Shown: in pieces, positions 27,101 through 39,100 of the stretch
Layout: each line of letters starts with the position of its first letter
Numbering within the stretch: the first letter of the stretch is position 1
Origin: Nematopogon swammerdamellus
Lineage: Eukaryota; Arthropoda; Insecta; Lepidoptera; Adelidae
Assembly: GCA_946902875.1 (NCBI GenBank)
Contig: OX336340.1
Coordinates: forward strand, 25,497,566 to 25,561,565
Direction: 5' to 3'
Length of the DNA: 64,000 nt
The notes under the pieces: generated by a model
What the model was told of the DNA's origin: nothing
The model's input: the letters and a program-made list of their open reading frames with translations, nothing else
Database searches by the model: none
Position numbers and translations under genes: made by a program

Positions 27101-30100
27101 GCTGGAAAGAAGTGAGCCATTGTATTCAGTAACGTATTCTAACGGTCTTCAACGGATTTTAACGGATAATTTTATTTGTCGATCGTTCCGTCGGTAACAG
27201 GTTGTATAATGTAATATCGCCTTTGTCACGGAATACTTTAATAGGTACTATCTTTGTTTTCATTTGATCAGATTTTCAAATCGTCTGACTTTCAAATGGT
27301 CAGATTTGCAATTCGTCAGAATTTCAAACCTAATATAGGTAATTAAAAATATATGTACCAGTAGGCATATTTCTGTTATTTGGCTGATTCTGCTGGCTTC
27401 TAAACTCTTCTTAATTGTCCACTATTAAGAAGTTGATACTTTTAGGTACCTATGGACTTAGTTTAGTAGAAATATTTTTATCGCATCAAGCTAATTTCTG
27501 TCTACCCAAGCGACGACGACGTCAGCTGACGAAATCATTATACTCTGACTCTGGCTGACCAATTCTCATTGGTCATTGATCGATCAATGTCACCAAACCA
27601 TAATAGTAGGTCAATGTACCCAACTCGCGCGCGACGCTGTACTCCACGTGAATAGAAAGAGACTGCGCCCCTGGGCCTGGGCTATTTCCTGAGTGCATCC
27701 ATCCATATTTCCTGTCTACGTACTACGTTCCACGTGTCCTTGTCATCCCAAGTAAGTTGTAAATTAGGAAACACTTATACTGAATTTCGACTTAATAGCT
27801 GACGTATCAAGGTACAATTTGTTTTATCAAGAAAGACAACTTTAGAATCTATGATAGATGACAATGCTATGCTGTGTGTGTGACCCTATTTTGTCCAGTC
27901 TAGTAATCTGCATGTTATGTGATTCACTCAACAATTAGACTAACACATAGGTAAGTACGGTAAGTATTTTTGTTCTATATAGGTAATCAAATCAATCATT
28001 GTATACTTTTCTTTCAAACGTATTACACATATATGTGGGAAGAACTTCTAAAGGATCTACCATTGATTATTTATTATAATATTATATATAATAAATTAAT
28101 AAATAATAAAATCTAAGGTACTTAGGTAGGTAGGTTATCTACCTAATAAGAAAGGCGCTAAGTTTACCTGTATTATTTTTATAAAAATAAAGTGAGTGTT
28201 TATGATGATTGATGAGACATTTTAATACCTACATACTACAGGTATTAAAAAGTCCAAACTCCAAACTAAGGCATATTATGGCTTAGTTTGGAGTTTGGAC
28301 ATTTTACACACTATGTACCTATTAGTGGTAATTTCAATGTACGAAATTAATACTAATAAATAATAAATCTGTAAGGGATGGTCATGGAGTAAGTTAGGTC
28401 CTAACTACTTTGTTTTTATGAGATCCTGCGTTTGTAGACTTTATGTAGGTATGATATTTACTTACTAAAACTAAATTGGTGATTTTTTGAAATATTTTCT
28501 GTATGTATGTTACCTGTGTTCCTCCATAGCCATAGCTCGTAAACCGATGATCTGAATTCTATGAAACTAGTACAATCATATTTAACTAACTGTACTGTGT
28601 GGGGTCGGTACTTAATAAGAATAGTCCCAATGCATCTCTACCCGTGCATGTCGTAAAAGGCGACTAAGGGATAAGCGGCCTGCAGACACTCCGGTCGACT
28701 TGTGGCTTCCATGGAAGACATAGGCTGGCTGGGGTAGCTGGAGACTGCGGGGTTTTGCACGAAGGTCCCCAACCAAGCGGGATTACAGGATATATTGCAG
28801 GAATAAAGCCAACAGGGATTATTTGCAGGAATAGAGCCAACCCCAAACCAAAACAACAACAAATCATATTTAACTATACCTACTTACGTGACACAGGATA
28901 AGCTAAATAAAATTCAGTTCCGGTTATGCTAAGATGTTCTCGAAGATGTGGCTCTCCAGGGGCTCCGCTCATATTCGATCTCGAATTGTTCCGCGCACCG
29001 AAATAAAGGTACCTACCTACGCTAGCGGGCTTACTACTTATTTTCTTCTTTATAAATACAAATTTCACGCGAGCGAAGCTGCGGGCAAAAGCTAGTATGA
29101 AATAAGTAAGTAGGTGTTCCTAGGAGTGGAGTGGATAGAGAGATAGGTAGGTAAGTATGCCACAGCCGGTTAAATGTTCATGTTCGACGGTGGTTCGACG
29201 AGGAAAAAGAAAAACTAACGCCCTTGAACACCCCTCGCCCCCTACACCTCCCCCCCCAAGTTACAAATAGGCCGAAATATTTGGCGGTGAAAATTTTCTC
29301 GCAGCATATTTTTCCTCATAATAATGACCTTTGCTTGACGTTTGACCTCTGACACTTAGTGCCAAAGAGCACGAGTGAGGCGTGCACCATGGCATTTGAT
29401 TTATTCTTTCTTTCTCACAAGCTCAGACAAGCCACCTTGCTTCCTAAGGAGGTCGATCGATTCCGCCAACGCGTAGACTGAATGTGCAATTCTACCAACA
29501 CGATATTAAAAAATACGAATATTTATATGTTTCATCCTTAGGATTTCTGTGGTTTCATCATTATCAAGCGTCTAACCACGATGAATCATGTCAACCACGT
29601 CTAACATGCATCGGTGAAAAAAGTGGAAATTTCGTACGAAAAGGCACAGTTTGATAGTAATAGGTAGGTACCTATTAATATCATACAAATAATGTCTTCA
29701 AACGTCGTATTATCAGGGCTAGAAAGCCCAGCAACAGTCCGTAAATCTGCTGGCATGGCACCTAACTGAGCGTGGAGAGATGATTTTGGCTCTGTCAACT
29801 GCACCATTGGTCTCTCGGCAAAGACATTTTAAAAAAGATAAGCAATTCTCATTGCAATTCTCCGATATTGCTGACCGCTCCAGGGTCTACAAACCTAACA
29901 GCTAAATAAAGCTAGCTAAAAGCACATTTGTTATATCCTTATCAATGAAATCTGGAATCAGCCTCCTCCATCCATCCAAGTGCACCGTAGTCATATGATA
30001 TTAATGTGGCACACATTCGTTTAGTCGGGGTCGGACTGCGGACAGTCTAGCAAGCTAGATACCTACCCTACTCTACTATACACATTACATCACCTGTATT

Positions 30101-33100
30101 TTAAACATCGGAAGAGCTCCGTCACGCTGTGAACATTGTGGCTCGCATTCTTCTCAAATCATGCAGCGTTGGCTAATTAGTGGAGTGGCTCCGCTTACAC
30201 TTACTTATGTAACCTGCCTGCCTGACTGAGTGAGACATCATTGTGCTGTGCATAACGCGGAATAGAGCGGTATCGCACGCTGCAACGCGTAAGGAGCACA
30301 CACACATCCCAACATTTTAGCTCCCTACGAGAATTTCTGCCGTGAATCAATAACGTTATTTTATTATGAAGAACATACTAAGAACACCACGAAAACACTG
30401 TCCAGTGTTCTGTTACTGAACTGAAACGTGTCAGTAACTGAACTGTGGAGTTTGCTCGAACCAAATTGGCGTTGAAATGTTTACTCAAATTCCAATATAG
30501 GTACTAACCATTGACCTATGTATAATACCTATAAGAGGAAAGGCATATTCTCAAAATCTTATAATACGCGATTTCGCGAACCCCTTGTAAATTTTTTTAC
30601 GATTGAGACATTTAGACCAGTATCATCATAATGTATAATTTGTGAAGATTCATGGTAAGGTGGTGCGGCCATTTTCAAAATTGTGACTTTAATTACTATT
30701 ACCTACTTTAATATACCTATAATTGGTTTCTTGCATGCAATTTTGTACTAGTTAGAGAATGTTTTATTTTCCAATTTTGCCTACCTGCATTTGACCTGCA
30801 TAATGAATTAGATAGGTCAAGGAGATAGGTGATGGATAGGTGGTAATCTCTGAGAAAATCCGTCTTCAAAAAAATATTTCAAAATGTCATGTAGTGCCAT
30901 CTGTTGTATGCTTTTTGCTTTACTTATAATAATAAGTATACCTCCGTATATTACAATACAACTATAGTTGTGAGTGTTGTGACTGAACGCAGTGTTTGCA
31001 AACAAACCAAAAACTTTTTTTTATTTAATCCAACTCCACCCTACTTACTTACTACGAATCCTCAATATACCTACAAGGCTTTCGCTAAATGGCGTATCTA
31101 AGGTAGGCCCGAATATGCGACCGAAAGACGAGGTTCAAGTAGGAGGACTCAGGCAGGAGCAGGACACGAATCAATCAGGTTTATTCAGCCTTTCTCAGGC
31201 AGGACCATAGGAGGGCAGGGCTGTGGCTACTAATTTGACTCAGGATTGGGTTTTTCTGAGTGACACAAGTAACTATTAAGTAATCTGTGGTGGGTGACAC
31301 TACAAACTAACAAAAAGAACCATTTATATCTCGTCATCAAATTTTGTTAACGGCCAGCCAGCGCGACATCATCGTTAAGGTCAAACAACAAAATTGTATT
31401 TAAACAAATGTTGAATTTTTAACAATAGTAAATTTACGCTTTGTGCTGTGGAAACAATGAAAACTGGCGCACGTAAGCGGACATAACCTTCGCAATTACG
31501 TTCAAAATCCCAAGAAAACTTTATTGTGACAATGTGAGAACTGGTTAAACCGAAATGTGCAACCTCCTCAGGCAACCTCCGAACAAACAATGTAGTGCAC
31601 CCAGTTGTGCAGTCGATATATTCTTCAGTTTATTCATAGTAGGTATCCCATCTCCTTGCAGGCACTTCTTTTGATAAGAAAATAAAAGTTTGCATAAACG
31701 TTATACTTAACTACCACATTCGAAAACAAATTAAATGTTACCTATGGGTGGCTGAGTCAGTGGGGCCAAAGCACATACTCCGACCAGCCAATAAGTACCT
31801 ACCTATCAGTCTTATCACCTCCTTTTGAATTTTCATTTAGTACCTAAGTAGACTTTATTAACTTCATTAGAAATGTTAGCTTCAAATGTCTGTTATTTTA
31901 TGGATAATTATATTATTTTTGTCATTGATAGAATAATAAATAACAGAGCAGAGATGGAACTACCTAATATGTAATCTGTGGTTACGGTAAGAAATGAGGC
32001 CCCACCTGCCCCACACTGCCTACAACCACACACGACCCTCCTCACCGACACGAGGATTAGTTGAGAGGTAAGTACGCACGCATGCAACACGCACGACAAA
32101 TCTCACGTTGTGTTAGGTAGGCATAGGCGGCATATGCCGGACGGATACCGGCCTATAACGGATGCATGAAGTCCGGGCCTATGATAGGCCCGGACTTCAT
32201 GCATCCGTTTCTCCCCGGAGGAGTTGACTAAAATAGGCCACACCCCACCCCCACCTCCGGGAAAGATGGATACCGCGTTCCAAACAAAATGTATGATATC
32301 CGCGCTCGTCGACTACACGCAAGCGGAAACATTCAAAAGCCTCCCCTCCCCTGACAAAAACTGGACCGCCCCGGAGGCGTGGAGCGTTTTTTAGCGACTC
32401 GAGCGGAAACGGAGTGTCACTGCCGTATGCAGTTTTACGTATGGGCTAGACTTCAAGTGTGCCCACGTGACTAGGTTCCAGTTTTCCACCCATAGAGCGA
32501 CAGAGTGAGGAAAATTTTATTCCGGATACTTGTAGTCGAGCGCTGTTTGTAGGCGTGGCCCAGTTCTCGCCGGCTCACCGGTTCCGAGGCGAAACGCTCA
32601 GAAACGCATGCATGAAGTCCGGGCCTTAGTCTGTTGTCTATAGAACCTATCTATACAATACAATAAAGCCTGGCGCACATTTAGCAGGCGGTCTGCGTTT
32701 CAAGTTTCATGCTAGTACATGTAGGTACAAGGTACTACTAGAGCGCGAACGCATGCATGGTGTGCGCTAATATCAATGTCGCGTAAACAATGTTTTTAGG
32801 ATTCCGTATTCGTCCGTACGGAAGCCTATTAGGTAGGTACTATGCCTATCTGCCGTGCGTCCGTCTCAGGCCCACTTTTGTATCTTTGGAAACGTAAGAT
32901 ACCGTAACATACCGTTAATATGGCGGATATCTCAACAAATAAATAAAAATAAAAAATAAAAGTAAGAAATTTAAGGGTCGTCCCCATACAAGAAACGTGT
33001 TTTTTTTTCAAAGTTTTTTTGTTTTTGCTCTAACGTAAAATGGTGTAATACATACATGCGCCAAACTTGGTGTGATTCTAATTACCTATAGTGCAAACAT

Positions 33101-36100
33101 TAAAGTAAAACAACAAAATAATAAAAACCGGCCAATTACGTGGTGGTAGTTGGTACGGAAACCTCGGTGCGCGAGTCCTACTCGCACCTGACCTTTTTTT
33201 ATGAAACGGAAATAGGAAACACGTGAGTAGGTCCCTACCCTACGTAGGTGAGACATAGGTATGTTTAGATTAAAAAGTGCTCAGTCAGGCAGGGCAGGCC
33301 ACAGTGTCAGGCACTTACTCACAAAGAATTTTTTTTTTTTTATTATTATTATTTTTTTTATGGAAACTGACACGGTTGGCTACATCACCTACAACGTCCG
33401 TGATGTCAGCCCATAACACCGGGTGAACTAGGTGCCATGTCAGTGCTTCCCCCTTTGATCGTGCCGGCTACACTGAACTGGTCGGAAAACATAGCCGTTT
33501 AGACCGACGTTTCATTCAGTGCGGTGGTACCAACCCGGGCGGGTTAAACCCTACCACCAAGTAAGATTAGATATCCAATAGATGCTTTGTTAGTAAAGTA
33601 CCTATAGGTACCTAACCTACTAAATTATCATACACTTACTACACGGACTAGGGAAATGTACAGAAATTAGCAATTCCTTCTTACACGAATTTGGTGATGC
33701 CGGAACTGCTAACGTCATCAGCTCATCAAAATTCCCTGTAAGTTTTCTGAGTGATACGATAGTATCACCACCTCTGTGAGTATCACCCACGTATCACTAT
33801 TCTAAGATAGTATATATATGCAATGCAATGAGTGACGAAATGAAATACTTACCTACCTAATTATTTTTTAGTTTTTCTGCTATTAGAAAACACCGTGTGA
33901 TATGATTTATGTATAACTAGCTGTTGCCCGCGGCTCCGCTCGCGTGAAATTCGTATTTCAAAGAATAATGTAAGTAACTAAGGGCGAGGCCGAAGGCCGA
34001 GCTGGGTTCAGATAAACGATAAACCTTCTCAAAGAAAGTAAGCAACTAACGGCGAGGCCGAAGGCCCAGCTGCATCCTGGAAGACAATAAACCTTCACAG
34101 AAAAAGTAAGTAACTAAGAGCGAGGCCGAAGGCCGAGCTGCGTTAAGGAAGACGGTAAACCTTTTCGAAGAAAGTAAGTAATTAAGGGCGAGGCCGAAGG
34201 CCGAGCTCCATTCAGGAAGAAGGTAAACCTTCTTGAAGAAAGTAAGTAACTAAGGCGAGGCCGAAGGCCGAGCTAAGTTCTGATAAATTATAAACCATCT
34301 CGAAGAAAGCAAGTAACTCAGGGCGAGCTGTATTGTGAAAGACGATAAACCTTCTAGAATAAAGTAAGTAACTATGGGCGAGACCGGAGGCCGATCTGCG
34401 TTCAGAAAGAACTTAAACCTTCGGCCTTCGGCCTCGCCTTAGTTACTTACTTTCTTCAAAAAGGTTTACCTTCTTCCTGAACGCAGCGGGGCCTTCGGCC
34501 TCGCCCTTAGTAACTTGCTTTATTCGAGATGGTTTATTATTTACCTACTTTCTTCAAGATGGTTTAGTTTCTTCCTGAACGCAGCTCGGCCTTCGGCCTC
34601 GCCCTTAGTTACTTGCTTTCTTCGAGATGGTTTATTATTTACCTACTTTCTTCAAGATGGTTTAGTTTCTTCCTGAACGCAGCTCGGCCTTCGGCCTCGC
34701 CCTTAGTTACTTGCTTTCTTCGAGATGGTTTTTCATTTATCAGAACGTAGGTCGGTCTTCGGCCTCGCCTTAGTTACTTGGTTTCTTCGTGATGGATTAT
34801 CATTTATCAGAACGTAGCTCGGCCTTCGGCCTCGCCTTAGTTACTTACTTTCTTCAAGAGGGTTTGGCTTCTTCCTGGACGTAGCTCGACCTTCGGCCTC
34901 GCCTTAGTTACTTACTTTCTTCAAGATGATTTAGTCTTTTCCTGAACGCAGCTCGGCCTTCGGCCTCGCCCTTAGTTACTTGCTTTCTTCGAGATGGTTT
35001 ATTATTTATCAGAACGTAGCTCGGCCTTCGGCCTCGCCTTAGTTGCTTATTTTCTTCAAGAAGGTTTATCTTCTTCCTGAACGCAGGTCGGCCTGCGGTC
35101 TCGCCCATAGTTACTTACTTTCTTCGAAAAGATTTATGCACGGTCTTCCAGAATACAGCTCGGCCTACGGCCTCGCCCTTAGTTAGGTACTTACTTTCTT
35201 CAAGAATGTTTTTCTTCTTCCTGAACTCAGCTCCGCCTTCCGCCTCGCCCTTAGTTACTTTCATCGAGAAAGAATATCGTTTACGTGAGCGCAGATCCTC
35301 CTTCGGCCCCGCCTTTAGTTACTTACTTTCTTTTTTGAAATACGAATTTCACGCGAGCGAAGCCGCGGGCATCAGAAATATAAATTGCACCAATGACAGC
35401 AACATAACTCCAACTTAGAATTTTTTTTTTAATATTAAACAATTCGTCACCGGCCAGCTCACTTCGAGATGACAGTTCTCCGTTGTCAACTTAACTTTTA
35501 AAATGGTTTTGCATTCGATGAATCAAATAGGTAATCAAGAAACCTTTACTTTGGACTACACGATTTCAAATACGCAATAATATTTTTAATAATTTTGATT
35601 TTTATTATATTTTTTTATTTATTATGTTATTCCGGGATGTACACTGTCACTATACAAAGTTTCGTCTAATTTCTTTCAGTGGTTTTTGCGTGATGCGCGT
35701 ACAGACAAACAAACAAACAAAAATTTTAAAAACTATTCTAACATGTTCAGTATCTCATTTTAAGCCACCCTGGTTAGTTTTTTTCTGAATACATTCAATG
35801 TACAGACTTTCTTACCTTTACGATTTTATTATATGTATAGATAGATGTTCTGTGCGCAAATTTTAATCGATTTTTAAAATTTTTTTTTACTTTTCATTCC
35901 GTTCGGAATTCATTCGTGGTATACCGTGTACCTACGTATTCAGTTGGTGTACCAGCAGTCACTCGACACGCACGCAATACAACGAGTCATAGCCGTATTA
36001 CTAAATCATGAACGTATCCATGGTCAAGGTCTCTGGCGAAAGGGATAGAAATATAATTTTGAATATCCATCAGTTTATTTGGAGTGCTCAGTGCTGGTGT

Positions 36101-39100
36101 AGGCGGCTGTCTCAGCAGCAGAGCCGGCTCTCCTGGCAGTCGACACAACGTGCGAGGGCGCGAGCATGTCGGCGCAGGTGACGTCCCACTTCCCAGACGA
36201 GTGCCTTCTCTGTGACCACGGGATCAAGGTCGTCCCGTGGGCACTTGCCGAGCCGTCAATCCCTGCTGGCTGAGAGAGGGCTCCAAAATTGACGGCACAT
36301 AGCTGCGCGCCGCGCCAGATGTCATCTGTGTACGACCCAGGATGTCATTCAGAGTGCCGCCGCGCCGCGGCGGCGTGGCGAGCGAGAGTGCCGACTGATA
36401 CGATATCAATATAATAATGATAACAATATTGAAATAGTATACATCCACATCACATGGATAGAACCTCGGATGGAACATGAAATTTTTAGATAAAAATTGG
36501 AAAATGACATAATGCGATTTATCTGGATTATGTAAAAATTATATGTTATCGCTTAGGCACCATTCTGTTACACTTTTTAGCACTTTGATCACTTTGTTCT
36601 ACGACACCAACTTAAAAACAATTTATTTCGAGCTAAAACCCGATGTCATACATAAACCACATTATTGCATCAATCGTCGTTAGTCAGAAACATACCTAAT
36701 AAATATGAATTGTTTATTGTTTATTGTATAATTTCATCCACAGGTAGGTAACCTACGCTTGGACATGTCGAAAATTCCGCCAGTTCTAAATTCAATGCGA
36801 AGAAGAACTGACAAACAAACTTCGCAAGTCACAATGTTTTGTTAGTACCTTAAAAGTATTATATTATAGTAACTTACAAATAATTAACCCATACTACCGC
36901 TCACAAGAGCATTAATATTTACAGCATAAACATGAATACTGAAGAATCTGACCACACTGCCTATTTAAATTACCTATATCTGGTGTATAGTGCCATCGTC
37001 AATTTTGATATTTCATATTATATCAAGTCAAATAAAACAATTAGTTTACGTTTATTACAAAGAAATGTAATAAGTCATATTAAAAATCAAATGATACAAA
37101 GTGTATCGAATTGTCAAAATTTGTTAGGGGGAAAAATAGTAGTCAGACTCTTAGATAAAATTACGGTCAGTTAATGCATCCTTAATACTGTAATAACTCT
37201 TTTCAATTAACATTATTTTAATCCGTCGTTTAAAATTATTGTCATCTAATTGTTTTATGTTAGGAGACAGTTTATTATAAAATCTAACACTATTACAAAT
37301 AAAGCTTTTTGTAGTTTTAGCTAATCTATGTCTTATTAGTTGTAAATTATTCTTACCTCGTGTGTCATAGTTATGATTGTCGGAATTGAGAGAGGAATCA
37401 TGAATGTATTTTCTGGCATAGCATATGTTCTGGTAAACATATGCACTTGGTAAAGTCATGATTCCTATCTCTCCGAACGCTGTCCTACAAGTATCTCTAG
37501 TTTTCATATTTAGGATGTACCTCAAGGCCCTCTTCTGTAATAAAAATATTCTATTTGAGTCTGCTGCATTTCCCCAAAACATTAGGCCATATGACATGAT
37601 GCTCTCAAAATAAGCATGATAAACCGTTTTTGCAGCATGGGTCCCGCCTAGCTCTTTAATTTTTTTGATAGCATAACATGCGGAACTCAGCTTACCAGCT
37701 AAAGAGTTTATGTGGGCTTTCCAAGTAAAACTTTTATCAAATATTACCCCAAGAAAAGTTAGTTCATTAGCAAGGTTTAATGACAAGTTATCTGCAGTTT
37801 TTAATATGCTATCATTGTTATTACGTCTATGAGTCCCAAGAGCAAAGTGCATAATATTAGTTTTGTTGACATTTAGCAATAGATTGTTGCACTCAAACCA
37901 AGATTTTAGAGATTCTAGTACAGTTAAAAAGGATTCTCTCAGTTTACTTATATCATTGTTTTTCAGTACAACTGAGATATCATCTGTAAACATTACCATC
38001 TCTATATCGTCTGTTATACAGCTCGAGATGTCGTTAACATATATTAGAAACAATAATGGTCCCAGGATAGAACCCTGCGGCACACCCATTGTGATTGATT
38101 CTACATTCGATTTTAAGCCATTGACGTCACATATTTGAGCTCTATTTTCTAAATATGATTGAAATATACGCAATTCATTGTCTCTTATGCCATAATGTTC
38201 CAGCTTCATTAATAATATTTCGTGATTTACACAGTCAAAGGCTTTGGATAGGTCACAAAAAATGCCATAAGTATGCTGAGAGTTGTCTAGAGAAGTTAAT
38301 ATTGATTTTACCATAGAAGCTATAGCATCACCCGTTGAGAGTCCTTTTCGAAATCCAAATTGTTTACAATTTAAAAGTTCATTATCTGTAAGGAATTTAA
38401 TTAGCCGTTTTTCCAAAAATTTTTCAAAAACCTTACTGAAAACTGGAAATATAGAAACAGGACGATAGTTCTCAACATTGTTATGGCATCCCTTTTTATA
38501 CAAAGGTATAACTTTGGCTACTTTTAATGAATCTGGGAATATGCCATTTTCTAGACAGTCATTTACAATATCTGTTAGCGGGCCGATGACACTTGTTACA
38601 GATTTCAATAATACAGGTGATAGACTCCACAGGTCTAGGGAACGTTTAGATTTCAGGTCCTTTATTACTCTCTCAGTCTCTAGGTATGTGACAGATGCAA
38701 ATTTCGCTGATTTAGAATAACAATCCTAAGCTAATTTTTTTCAGTAAACTCATAATGTTGTCTTAAGCATTGTTGCTAGAAAATACTAACCGAACCGAAT
38801 TAGATATTTCACTTCTATTAGCACCTTTTCCAAGTAAGCGTCTTGTTATCCAAATACAAACAGACTCTTTGACCAAATAGAATAGTCTGTCAGATAGAAG
38901 CGTAGGTACCTACCTACCTAGTCCTTCGTACCGGTGCGTACGCCCGCATTTCCTATTCGTGTAAAGATGGATGAATACAAACTAGTGTTTGGACATTTTT
39001 TCCTCATTTACAATGCGTTGTCATGCGTAGACCCACATCGTTTCCATACTGTTGCATCGTAACGATGATTACCCCTTAGTAGGTAGGCTCAAATTGTAGC

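Larger units (their letters stand above)
20482..27199 (-). mobile_element. Full-length BEL/Pao LTR retrotransposon
   Basis: A 6718-bp element in the kermit intron 1, same strand as the host gene. It has two 418-bp LTRs that look identical at every base I compared, TG..CA ends, a GGTTG target duplication (20477-20481 and 27200-27204), a primer-binding site beside the 5' LTR, a purine tract beside the 3' LTR, and one unbroken gag-pol frame with the BEL/Pao order protease, RT, RNase H, integrase. No envelope frame follows pol. Identical LTRs plus an intact frame mean a very recent insertion. Clade within BEL/Pao not decided. Confidence 0.96.
27205..32158. other. Kermit intron 1, middle-left stretch
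   Basis: Beyond the BEL element: AT-rich DNA with the hairpin at 28252-28300, the motif at 28616-28680, the solo terminus at 29056-29098 and one SINE B scrap at 31745. No host coding signal. Confidence 0.6.

Noticed and set aside
28638..28867. Two overlapping short minus frames
   Set aside because: They lie over the dispersed 55-bp motif and a repeat with duplicated AACCAA/CAGGGATTA pieces; no coding evidence.
33960..35350. CRISPR-like array
   Set aside because: Regularly spaced repeats, but in mirror orientation, without unique spacers, in a eukaryotic intron.
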